Assembly: GCA_963831235.1 (NCBI GenBank)
Contig: CAWHPS010000075.1
Span: forward strand, 5,302 to 69,301
Length of the DNA stretch: 64,000 bases
DNA from: CAWHPS01 sp963831235
GTDB lineage: Bacteria > Fibrobacterota > OXYB2-FULL-49-7 > JAEUSG01
Direction: 5' to 3'
In this document: positions 55,668 through 64,000 of the stretch, piece after piece
How the letters are laid out: each line of letters starts with the position of its first letter
How positions within the stretch are numbered: position 1 is the stretch's first letter
The notes under the pieces: model-generated
What the model was told of the DNA's origin: nothing
What the model saw: only the letters and a program-made list of their open reading frames with translations
Databases searched by the model: none
Made by a program: the position numbers and the translations under genes

Positions 55668-56012
55668 TCGTAAATCCGGATCGCGAAAAACTTGCGCATT
55701 CTGCATTGGAAATTACCCTGTTTCGCCCAGGAACCATCCGTACACTCTCTTTGTGATAAGAATATAGCCCCTCAAATACCTAAAATTCAAGGGAAAAGAT
55801 AGGGCTCACTTCGACAAGCTCAGTGCAAGCCGCCAAGACGTTTTCGCTGGGATTTTTAATCATCGTAACATATATCGGAGAAAAAGGAGTGGTTCGACAG
55901 GCTCACCACAAGTAATCCGAAATATCGTCTATCGTCTCCTCAGTGATTGGAGTCTTCACAATTCTGGATGTAGCAAGCATCGGTGGCGGTCTGGCCAGTG
56001 GGTCTTTCTATA
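55632..56012. repeat. Duplicated leader module, copy B
   Basis: Matches copy A (52,690-53,047) in order. It differs by an insert near 55889-55910 carrying GTGGTTCGACAGGCTCACCAC, a palindrome-like motif that echoes CACTTCGACAAGCTCAGTG at about 55807-55825; such TTCGACA-x-GCTCA motifs are often repeated in genomes. Confidence 0.7.
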
Positions 56013-56049
56013 AACCGCAGTGGGTAAGAATCCTCCGGATGACCTCATT

Positions 56050-56679
56050 TTAATGGAGGAACGGTGATGCAAAAAAAAAACCAATGAAACGCTGACACCG
56101 CAAGAAGCTGGGCGGGGTGGCAAGGTGGCGGGGCTGGCCAACTACGGGCTGATATTGACGCGCGAGAGGATGCGCCCAAAATAAGATCATGGATTTTAGG
56201 TGCTCACTATAAGATGCTCGCTGGAGGGCTGCGCACGCTTCCTGCCGGATGGCACACTGGCTGGGCGTGGTAAGACTGTCGGCGAGTTGGGAAGCCGCCA
56301 ACTGCGCAGACGCACTCCCGCCGACATACGGCTGGAACGGCACCTCCTTGCGGACATCGCGCCGCTCGGCGCCTAGATACCGCCGGTGAGTATCGATCAG
56401 GATCTGGCTGGCGATCTGACGCAGCCAGACGAAGAACGGGACTGTGGGCGATTTCAGGAAGTCCGAAACGCGGTGCGCCGTCTCCAGATACACATCCTGC
56501 AGCACATCCTCTGCATCCAGTTTCCCGACCAGCCGGGGATCGAGGCGGACCACGATCATGCGCAAGATCCGATCCCGGTAGCCGTCGAACAACTCGGCGA
56601 TGGCCTCGGGCCGACTGCGCAACCGGGCCGGCAGCTCCTCTTCAAGATCCTCAGCCACTTCGAATCCCACGGAATTCAT
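56050..56679 (-). pseudogene. ECF sigma factor, planctomycete-type, lacking region 4
   Basis: Start at 56679 (AAGGGG upstream); the frame extends to 56736. Region 2 is clear (FDGYRDRILRMI, LDAEDVLQDVYL, FFVWLRQIASQILID THR-type helix near residues 85-100). After ALQRAS (about 56210) the expected region 4 helix-turn-helix is replaced by unrelated residues until a late stop. So the DNA-binding half is missing, right where the sequence composition changes. It looks like a broken or joined sequence rather than a working factor. Confidence 0.7.
56067..56184 (+). CDS. Candidate small ORF interrupted at an A10 run
   Basis: GGAGG precedes ATG (56067) by 7 bp. The normal frame ends after six codons, but with one base fewer in the ten-A run (56071-56080) it continues as NETLTPQEAGRGGKVAGLANYG to a stop at 56184, ~38 residues. 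The LTPQEAGR-GGK pattern resembles small proteins with glycine-lysine repeats. It could be a sequencing error, polymerase slippage or a chance frame. Confidence 0.35.
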
Positions 56680-56823
56680 TGTCACACCCCTTGCTGCGTC
56701 CAGACCCGGCCGCCCCTGGCAAACCATTAAACACAACCGGAATTACTCGGTAAACGGCCGCGGCCGCGCGGATCATCCGTTTCAAGCGAATTCTTTACGC
56801 TCTCGCCACTTCAATCTGATTCA

Positions 56824-56844
56824 CCCACGAGGCCAGCTCGTGGG
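56824..56844 (+). other. 8-bp perfect hairpin beside the intron relic
   Basis: CCCACGAG (56824-56831) and CTCGTGGG (56837-56844) pair around GCCAG, ending 3 bp before the likely intron start. Some group II introns insert next to hairpins, so it may be the target site. Confidence 0.45.
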
Positions 56845-56847
56845 GGT

Positions 56848-57390
56848 GTGCGCTTGTAAGTGGATCGAACCCGCAAGGTGGAAGTCTTTGCCAAAGTTGG
56901 GTCTGAACTTTGTAACCGAATGTAACTGCGTGGCCGCGAGGCCAGGTGGAGAGCAACAGGAGGTGAACGACCAGTCCGTAGGCAACGAACTCGATTCGGC
57001 CAGACGTCGTGGCGAGCCTGCACCCCACTGGCGAAGCCCAACTGACGCCTTTGCCTGTCGGTGCGAACTCCGGTGAGGAGTGTCGCGGCGGTAAGCCCTG
57101 TGATCCGAAAACCAGATCATCGTACAGGGGCGACGCAGGGTGGTTGGCGACGGAATGGTCGGAAGGTTCGATCGCATGAAACAAGGAGACCTGGAGGGAA
57201 CAGGAGGGTGTTCATGTGCCGTCACTCCGGCGCGGCAAACGGCTGCGACGCGAGACCTGTGTACGAAGAGCCACCCTCCAGGAGTCAGAGCATCCGTAGT
57301 CGCGAGGAAGCCGGCTAACTCCGGGGAGCCAAGGGATGCAGAAGGTCTGCGACATATACCTTCAAAACCGCGTCGGCCGCTCGCGTGAGC
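56848..57390 (+). mobile_element. Group II intron relic with start of its reverse transcriptase ORF
   Basis: Begins with GTGCG, the typical intron 5' end, followed by a long structured, non-coding stretch whose blocks match bacterial group II intron RNA as I know it (for example CCGCAAGGTGGAAG, TGCCTGTCGGTGCGAACTCC, CAGGGCGACGCAGG-like and GGAATGGTCGGAAGGTT). At 57336 an ATG after GGGAGCC-type spacing opens with MQKVCDIYLQNR, similar to intron maturase starts, then runs into unrelated sequence. Domain V and the rest of the maturase are missing, so it is a fragment. Confidence 0.55.
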
Positions 57391-57721
57391 GTGCGTCCTC
57401 ACCGAGCTGTCCAGTGCCGCACTTGCCGAACGCTGCAGAGACCGTGATATATTCTGGTAGTTGTGCTCGCCGATGGTGCAGTGCGGTTCCTCTCCGAAAC
57501 TATCGAAACGGTACCGACAGACCGTCGCTGCCGCCCCTTCGCATTGGTGTGCGAGGCTTCCCCTACATCTGATAGAATATCAGGAGGCCTCAGAAGCCAG
57601 GGCCAGCGCACTTATAGGCGGCATAGGCAATCTGGATAAAGTTGCGCCCTGGTGACATAACGTGTATACCATCGCCAAGGAATCCCGCTTTCGAGCACCA
57701 CGATTCAAAGGGGAATGGGCG

Positions 57722-58831
57722 ATGGCTAATTCGGCACGGATGGATATCGAAGAGGTATTGCGACACTTTGATCAGTTGGAGGATCCGCGGTCGTCGGTGA
57801 ATCGCTCATCCGCTCGACAGTGTTGTGGTCATTGCCATCATGGCCGTGCTTGCCGGAGCCAATGGACCAACGGCCATCGCCAAGTGGGCCAAGATCAAGG
57901 CCGTTTTGATGAAGTGGTTACCTTCCGCATGGCATTCCCGGAAGGATGTCTTCCGCGGGTGTTGTGGCCTTGAAGCCCGATGCCTTTCAAGCCTGTTTCA
58001 CGATGTGGCTGACGGCACTGCGTGCCGCCGCGGCAGAGGCCACGGGCGTGGAGCGACCGACGCTGGCCATCGACGGCAAGACGTTGCGGCGCAGTCACGA
58101 TCGCGGCCGGAACCTGGGCGCCGTTGCATTCCGTCAGCGTGTGGGCGAGCGAGTTTGGTCTGACACTCGCGCAGGTGGCCACGGAGGAGAAATCGAACGA
58201 AATCACGGCGATTCCCACGCTGTTGTCGCTGATGATATCCAGGGAGCCATCATCACGATCGACGCGATGGGAACACAAACGGCCATCGCCGAGAAGATCA
58301 TGGACGGCTGGAGACTTCATTCTGGCGTTGAAGGGAAACCAGGGAACGTTGCACGACGCGACCATCGACTATATCCATGAACAGACGAAGACGGACTTCC
58401 AGAGGGATCGGGGCTCGTCGCTGGACACCACGGAAAAGAAACACGGCCGGACGAGAATCGCACCTACATCCAGATGCCCGCTCCCAAGAGCCTGCCGGGA
58501 TTCGATCACTGGAAGGGACTGCTCTCGATGGGCTTCGTATCTCTGCTTGCCTCCGCGACGGAAAAGAGACGACTCGAGGATGCGCTATTTCATCAGCAGT
58601 CTGCCGGTCAAGGTGAAACAGTTCGCCCACGCCGTTCGCAGTCACTGGGGCATCGAGAACAGTTGTCATTGGTGCCTCGATGTCACGTATCGCGAGGATG
58701 AGTCACGCATCCGTGATGAACATCTCCGCGAGAACTTCGCCTGGCTGAATCGCCTCACGTTGTCCCTGCTGAAGCAACACCGAAAAAGACAGCGTGGCCA
58801 TGAAACGCCGCGCTTGCGGTTGGAACGATGA
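57722..58831 (+). pseudogene. ISAs1-family transposase, multiply frameshifted
   Basis: Pieces of one transposase appear in order in different frames: MDIEEVLRHFDQLEDPRS (57740 on), VVIAIMAVLAGANGPTAI, FQACFTMWLTAL, LAIDGKTLRRSHDRG (58063 on), VATEEKSNEITAIPTLL, FILALKGNQGTLHDA, and SHWGIENSCHWCLDVTYREDESRIR near 58640-58700. These are the DDE motifs of ISAs1/IS1358-type elements (IDGKTLRRS, LKGNQ, HWGIEN). At least four shifts are needed. Terminal inverted repeats were not found by eye. Confidence 0.8.
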
Positions 58832-58983
58832 ATACCTGCTCCAAGTCCTTACCGGAACAGCAACTTAGTTCGATCCGGCCCCGCCTCAGAAGCGGCCCGT
58901 CAAAAATAGCAGAAGGAGGCCCTGTTGGTCCCGAGACCGAGCGAAGAAGCATACATCTGTAACAGGAGTCGGTCTTCTTGACG

Positions 58984-59224
58984 ATGCCTGGTGGTGAAGA
59001 GATTGTGTCTGTGGAGGTGTGGGACACGGGCGATTTGGAGTGCGGCGAGTTGTTGCTACCGCTGCGCAGAACGCGTGGAAGCACTCGGCGTGGGAGAGGT
59101 CATTCAGCTGATCACGCGCCGTACCAGCGCCGCGATGGATTTGCGGGCTTGGTGTCGCGTGACGGGCCATCGCATGATCAAGTCCGAACCACCTCGCTTT
59201 TACATTCAACGAACAGGAGATTGA
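58984..59224 (+). pseudogene. TusA-like sulfur-carrier protein, frameshifted
   Basis: VWDTGDLECGELLLPLR in the first frame joins ERVEALGVGEVIQLITR, MDLRAWCRVTGHRM and RFYIQRTGD in another, with one shift near 59070. This is the TusA/SirA pattern (Cys then helix, GDVIEV-like strand, AWCRxTGH). The usual CPxP is replaced by ECGEL, keeping one Cys. Likely a cytoplasmic sulfur carrier. First of four linked genes with DsrE, a second TusA-like and MetE-like. Confidence 0.65.
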
Positions 59225-59226
59225 AC

Positions 59227-59590
59227 GTGTCGGGAAAATTCTGTGTTTCACTCACTTGTGCTAAGGACGACACGGACCGCACTACGGTGGCCTTTGTGGT
59301 GGCGAACGCCGCGTTGGGGTCCGGCCAGGATACGCTCGTGTTCTTGAGCACTGAAGCCGTGCGTCTTGCCGTGCAGGGCTATGCGGATGATGTTCGGGAA
59401 GCGGGTTTTTGCGCCGCAAGGAACTCATCGACAACTTTCTCGGAGCGGGCGGGACCATCTATGCTTGTGCTCCCTGCTTCAAGAAACGGGGGCTCGATGA
59501 GAGCAAGGTGGTCGGAGCGGCATCCACGTTGTGGGTGGGGCAAGGCTCGTGGAGTTCCTGGCTGGCGGAGCGCCGTGCATCAGCTATTGA
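59227..59590 (+). pseudogene. DsrE/DsrF-family protein, frameshifted at homopolymers
   Basis: GTG start (MSGKFCVSLTCAKDD). FVVANAALGSGQDTLVFLS and GYADDVREAGF match DsrE; after a T-run at 59406-59410 the frame shifts to RRKELIDNFLGAGG and CAPCFKKRGL; near 59540 it shifts again to ARLVEFLAGGAPCISY and stop. CxxC in CAPC is the expected sulfur-binding site. Adding one T and one G would restore a single frame of ~121 residues, which suggests read errors. Confidence 0.75.
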
Positions 59591-59620
59591 ACCGACGATG
59601 GATCGGAGGAGGGCGGAGTC

Positions 59621-60028
59621 ATGAAAGCGGGTACCTCGCATCCCTACGGCACCGTGGTTAGCTTTGACGGTGGCGGATTGGACTGCGGCAACGGTCTGCT
59701 GTTGCTGATTCGTAAGCACATCGATCCGCTTGAACCGGGTCAACTGCTCGAGATTCTGTCGAGCGAGCGTTCGGTGAAAGAAGATCTGCCGGCATGGTGT
59801 CGGCTCACCGGAAACGAACTGGTGTCTCAGATTGAGCTGTCGAATCAAGTCAGCTTCTTGGTGTCAAAGGGCCGTTTCGCACCGCCGGATTCGGGGTCGA
59901 TCGCGGCTGTTGGCGTCGTTGGTCAGACCAAGCCGCCAGCACCAATTACCCAGCCGATCATGGAAGTTGTCATACCCGAATCTTTGCCCGAGCCTGCACT
60001 GCCCCCGGTGTGGGACCGCTTTCGGTGA
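59621..60028 (+). CDS. TusA-like sulfur-carrier protein with C-terminal extension
   Basis: 135 residues, GGAG-rich site upstream. GGGLDCGNGLLLLIRKHIDPLEPGQLLEI and LPAWCRLTGNELVS fit the TusA fold, again with LDCG rather than CPxP. The last ~45 residues are Pro-rich and unlike TusA. The stop overlaps the ATG of the MetE-like gene (TGATG), indicating coupling. Confidence 0.7.
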   Translation: MKAGTSHPYGTVVSFDGGGLDCGNGLLLLIRKHIDPLEPGQLLEILSSERSVKEDLPAWCRLTGNELVSQIELSNQVSFLVSKGRFAPPDSGSIAAVGVVGQTKPPAPITQPIMEVVIPESLPEPALPPVWDRFR

Positions 60029-61175
60029 TGGGTATCGGTAGCTGGCCGAGACCTCGCTGGTTGCTCCTGGCCCTGCACGAGTACTTGGCGGGTCGATTGT
60101 CTGAAGACGAGTTTCAAGAGACGGCCGATGATGCCGTGCGACTGGTGATCGACGCGCGAAATCCGCGCAGTACCGACGTGCTGACCGACGGTGAACAGCG
60201 GCGCGATGATTACTCGAGCTTCGTGGGCGGCATTCTCAACAACTGCCAACTGATCCCGATTACCGATCTCCTGCCTTACGTGGATGATCCGGACAAGTTC
60301 CGCGAAGAATTGAATACCCTCGACGTGCCTGCCGAAAAGGTGCGTCATCCGGCGGTATCGGACCGTTAAGTCGCACCAGACCTTTGGCCGTCCACGAATT
60401 TGAATTCGTCCGCACCCTTTCCCACGCACCGGTCAAGGTTGCCTTGCCGGGACCATATCTACTGACGCGCACCATGTGGATGGAGTGCATCTCGGATCGC
60501 GCATACCCGACGCGCGATCAGTTGGCAGACGACGTGGTGCGTGTTCTCCGCGAGGAACTGCACTTCCTGTTGGCCGACCGCGCGAGCATGGTGCAATTCG
60601 ATGAGCCTGTGTTGACCGAGGTCGTCTACGGCCGCACTGGCGCGGGCGGACGCAGTTTCATGTGTGGTGCGCTCGGCGCCAAAGGGCCAGTCCAACAAGA
60701 GCTGTCGTTCGCCGAATCGTTAATCAACCGAGTCGTCGCGGGTTTGCCTGCGGAACGGCTGGCATTGCACATTTGCCGTGGTAACTGGACGCGCGATGAG
60801 AGCGCTGCACTGGCGGGCGACTATCGGCCGTTGCTGGCATTGCTCTCGAAGGTCGAAGTAGGCACGCTATTCCTGGAGCTTTGCACGCCCCGGGGCAGGG
60901 GAACTGGAAGTGTTGAAATCGCTGCCTGACGATCTTCGCATCGGCGTGGGCGTGGTGAATCAGAAGTCGGCCAGCGTGGAAACAGCGGACGACGTCTTGG
61001 TTGCCGTGCGGAACGGGCGATCCACGCCTTTGGGCCGGATCGCGTGCTGCTCAACCCGGATTGCGGTTTTGCGACGTTCGCCGACAACCCCATCACGGCG
61101 ACCATCGTCGCGGAGAAGAAACTGGCCGCCATCACGCAGACAGCGGAAAGACTGAAGGAAAAGTACCGAATCTGA
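60028..61175 (+). pseudogene. Core MetE-like (cobalamin-independent methionine synthase C-terminal domain) gene, frameshifted
   Basis: Pieces in three frames: MGIGSWPRPRWL, DVLTDGEQRRDDY, VALPGPYLLTRTMW, QFDEPVLTE, then HICRGNW (zinc His and Cys), LPDDLRIGVGVVNQKS, and finally RVLLNPDCGFATFA (zinc Cys) and KEKYRI. Shifts near 60,365 (a T-run), 60,893 (a G-run) and ~61,020 break it. Matches the catalytic half of MetE, ~380 residues, without the N-terminal domain, like 'core MetE' proteins that may use other methyl donors. The neighbourhood of sulfur carriers is unusual. Confidence 0.75.
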
Positions 61176-61364
61176 CACGAGCCGAATGCTGCCGGCTGGT
61201 CGCCGCGTGGCCGCGAAACCTGGCTGGCACAACCGTTGCATCGACTTCCGCGTGTTGAGGACGGATCTTGGCCTTGACCCTCAGCGGTTGATTGGGTGAG
61301 TCAACCGAAACAACGAAACTGGTTGTCGGGGTAAAACGACGACTGCAGGCGGCGTGTATCCGGC

Positions 61365-63980
61365 TCACAGGCTGCGTTTGATGACTTTCGCGTGCTGCGT
61401 TGCGAGCCTACCGTCGGAACCGCCCTCCCAGCCGAACAGATCCCAATACTGGCGATCCACGGCGTACGGGTCGATTGGGTCCAAGACCGCATCAAAGGAC
61501 GGCGGCAGAACGCCGTAGCGCTTCATCTCGCGGATGTATTGCGGCCTGGGCCGGAAGCCAGGCATGTCGAAACGTTTGATTTCGTCCAAGCGGCGCTTCC
61601 CCGCTTCGCACAGGGCGAGCAGGTCACGGTAACCCGGGTCGTCTTTGCTCGCGAATACTGCACTGGCTCTTGCTGCTGCGTCCGGTGGCTGGCACAGGGC
61701 GTAACCGCCGGCGGCTCGCGAAGGGGGGCCAGCAGCACAAGCGATTTTTCTGGTCGAGTGAGGTTGAACACAACGTGGCGGCTGCGGCGCAGCCTAGGAT
61801 CGCTCATGTCCGAGCCGAGAAGCTCAGACCGATCTCATCCGAAAGCGACTGGGGAATGGGGCAATGCTTTTCATGGTGGCAGATCGCGCAACGGCCAGCA
61901 AATGTTGCCTGAGCAGCCATGGTTTCGGGCCAGTTGGCGTCATTTTCCAGGTTCTGTCTGATTCTTCTCATAGCCGCCGATCATTCCCGTACCCGGCGCG
62001 GCGTAGGTACCCGGATATGTGGTGCCGGCATCAAGCCAGAGCCGCACTGTCTGCCGCTCGCCGGGTGAAGTGCAAACCTCGTAGTGGGATGGACCGAGCT
62101 TCTGCATCAAGGCACTGCCGCCGCTGCCCAGTGCTCGCGGCGGATAGTTGCTCCGGGCGTAGTTGCGGCCGTCGGCCACCTGCTTCCACACAACGAGGCT
62201 GTAATAGCCGTGCGAGAACATCGGACCCCGGTCACCCGTCAGGACCACCCCACCGTCGCGTCTGTCGTAGTCGTGGCACTTGACGCAATGCCGGTCGAGG
62301 ATCGGCTGGATGTGGCGGGGGAAATCAGGCACGTCGGGCGCCGCCGGGAATCGGCTCGATGCGGCTTGGCTTCCTGCGACCCGCCAGCGTAAGCGGAGGT
62401 GACGTCGCGGTCGGTGTCGCTGACCTGTGCTCGTGACATCCGACACAGCCCAGGGTCTCGCCCGGTGCGATGCTCGTGAAGCTCTGCATCCGCTTCACAG
62501 CCAGATCGTTGTCGTCCAACGCGACGAACAAGAGACTGCGCAACGCGGGAGCTTCGAAGAACGCCGATCCATCGGCCTCCACGGGAACCGTGCCAAGCAC
62601 TCGTTCCAGTGTGAACGTTCCGACATAACTCAGAGGGTCCATACCGCCCGTGAAGTTGACGGGCTTCGGAAGGCTTTCGAGCACCAGGAGCTTCTTGATT
62701 TCGCCTGGTTTAACCCCCACCACGTTTCGACCGGCGTAGACATTGCTCAGCAGGTAATGGCCTGTAGACCGCGCGAGGTCCACGTGAGGCGGGATGAGCG
62801 ATTCAGAGCTGCACCGCACAAGCGGCCGCGGCTCGTGCAGCCAGACGGCGCCGAACTCACTCGGTAGCGTAAAGAGCGTGCTCACCGACCCTTGTTCGTT
62901 CATCAGCACGACCGTGTTGTTGCGCGCGACGAGAAACATGTTTTCCGTGAGGGCCCAGGGGTCGCGGAAATCGGCATCGCGGCTGATGTCCTGCAACGAA
63001 GGCAGGTCGTCCGGTCCGCGTTTCACGCTGACTGTGGACACAAATCCCGCATGCTCCGTCGCACCGTGGCCCGGCGAGCGGATAAGCACCACTCGATCGG
63101 TGCCGGGGATCGGTTTGGCATCGATATACACGTCGCCCGGATGGAGGTTTCCGAAGAATACAGTCTGACTGGTGCCGTCGGGGTTCATCGTCCAGAGATG
63201 GTGGTAGTGGACCTGTGAGCGGTCAACGTATTCCCAGCGCGTATAGAGGATCCGCCCATCGGGGAGCGGCCATGGAGTGTTGTCGTGCTCCAAGTTCGCC
63301 GAGAGCGGTCGGATCTGGCCGCCATCGGCCTTGCAGTGATGGAGGCTGGCGACTTGAGTCAGCCAGCACTGGACCCAGCGGCGCGATCGGGCCGAGACGA
63401 ACACGATTCCGCCGTCAGCGAGGTAGCTCGGTTCGATGTCGTCATAGATCCCGTCGGTCAGTTGCCTTAAGCCGGTTCCATCAGCCCGGATTTCCCACAG
63501 GTGGTAGGTGTCCGTCTGGCCCTGACGATAGGAGAAGACGATTCGCTGGCCATCGTGGTGGACGCACGGATCACGGACGGCCCCCTCTGGATCGTCCACC
63601 AAGGTGGTCACCTTGCCCGTCTTCAAGTTTAACCTGCACAGGCGGCCGCCCTTGCCATAGCACTTCTGGCTTGCGTCAGGCGAGAAGTAGCCGAAATTCG
63701 CATACCAGTGCTCGGGAATGACGCTGCGAACGGCGAATACAATCTCCTCCAATCCGCCCGTCGGTCCAGCCAACGCAACTCCGGTCCATCCGTTTGCTTC
63801 CTGGACCGACTGCCGCGGCGGTTGGCTGGTATTCTCGGTGCCCCGCGTCTCAATGGCAGTACTCATCCAGAGAAGCGTCGCCGAAAGGCAGAGGACGCGA
63901 GCCGCAGCGACATTGAGCGTCACGAGCGGGAGCCATTCGCGCAAAACCCGTGAACGCAGTCCGCACATCCGCCAAAGCAT
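61365..63980 (-). pseudogene. HzsA-like multiheme beta-propeller protein, frameshifted
   Basis: A ~60-residue leader and signal-like segment, then a propeller (DGQRIVFSYRQGQTDTYHLWEIRADG, DDIEPSYLADGGIVFVSAR and GRILYTRWEYVDRS) and an HzsA middle-domain-like region. Three heme-binding CxxCH motifs follow in succession: CVGCH (~62,440), CVKCH (~62,278) and CAICH (~61,880), in different frames. The last piece ends YGVLPPSFDAVLDPID to about 61,365. Planctomycetes carry many such proteins of mostly unknown role. At least three shifts divide it. The start lies 20 bp from the window end. Confidence 0.7.
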
Positions 63981-64000
63981 GTTATCGTTCTCGCTCTGAA

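Larger units (their letters stand above)
55569..56066. other. 498-bp intergenic region at the composition change
   Basis: Holds the relic gene start and leader copy B. The sequence changes character soon after 56,030, where GC-rich DNA begins. Confidence 0.6.
56680..57721. other. Region with group II intron relic, no intact gene
   Basis: A GC-rich gap of about 1 kb. Positions 56848 to ~57390 fit a group II intron relic. Positions ~57,390-57,721 show nothing I can support. Confidence 0.5.

Noticed and set aside
57061..57388. Several overlapping open frames in the intron region
   Set aside because: They lie in the structured RNA part of the group II intron relic and have no protein-like composition.
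57655..58880. Terminal inverted repeats of the ISAs1-type element
   Set aside because: No convincing pair of ends was found on either side, so I marked only the transposase remains.
1..64000. CRISPR arrays, rRNA and tRNA genes
   Set aside because: I looked through the intergenic stretches by eye and saw no regularly spaced repeats and no cloverleaf or rRNA-like segments; a tRNA or covariance scan was not run.

Overview
This window reads as two unlike pieces of DNA. Positions 1 to about 56,000 come from a moderately AT-leaning Gram-negative bacterium. Four secreted proteins fit the C-terminal sorting domains of type IX secretion cargo, three of them with the 'NPFNP' sorting signature, and these sit beside an Mla/MCE lipid-transport operon, an LptB ATPase, lipoproteins, RpoN and an incomplete PTS (HprK, HPr, Enzyme I, no EII). 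This points to the FCB side of the tree, for example Fibrobacterota or a related candidate phylum. That is an inference from gene content, not a placement. From about 56.2 kb to the end the DNA is visibly more GC-rich and the genes look planctomycete-like: a truncated ECF sigma factor, a group II intron relic, a broken ISAs1-family transposase, a TusA/DsrE/TusA/MetE-like cluster and a multiheme HzsA-like beta-propeller protein. Nearly every gene there carries single-base frameshifts, many at homopolymers. An assembly chimera, an unpolished low-coverage end, or a decaying acquired island would all explain this.

Layout of the first piece. 0-3 kb: a 5'-truncated FAD oxidoreductase converging on an ADP-ribosylglycohydrolase-family gene. 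3.4-8.7 kb: STAS-MlaE, MlaF, MlaD, a lipoprotein and a lipoprotein/beta-barrel candidate. 8.8-11.4 kb: a secreted repeat protein. 11.5-14.7 kb: a UroD-like methyltransferase divergent from an AraC regulator, then rtcB. 14.9-26.7 kb: a long, closely spaced housekeeping run: GGDEF, aroE, lptB, rpoN, lipA, hpf, hprK, mce, ptsH, ptsI, hom, lysC. 26.8-34.4 kb: a small membrane peptide, a CHASE4 CheA-like sensor kinase, two secreted proteins, DAHP synthase, a methyltransferase and a Rieske protein. 34.5-41.6 kb (minus strand): an HD-GYP/amidohydrolase/unknown-membrane-protein operon, a small secreted protein, a nitroreductase and a frameshifted UroD-like gene. 41.6-47.8 kb: relics, a broken REP-type transposase, a GH78 rhamnosidase with a sorting domain, a long-hairpin MITE-like repeat and an AAA ATPase. 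47.9-52.2 kb: a translationally coupled three-gene operon. 52.3-56.0 kb: two secreted-protein genes, each preceded by a copy of a roughly 350-bp duplicated leader.

The most interesting system is the operon at 47,895-52,218: a HAD-IB phosphatase, a single-chain fusion of a class III aminotransferase to a cyanobacterial-type acyl-ACP reductase (AAR), and a protein of the family usually labelled 'quinate 5-dehydrogenase'. The reductase half keeps the Cys position I recall as catalytic in AAR, and the aminotransferase half keeps its PLP lysine. Together they could turn an acyl thioester into an aldehyde and then an amine within one polypeptide. That chemistry is inferred. No function is demonstrated by the sequence.
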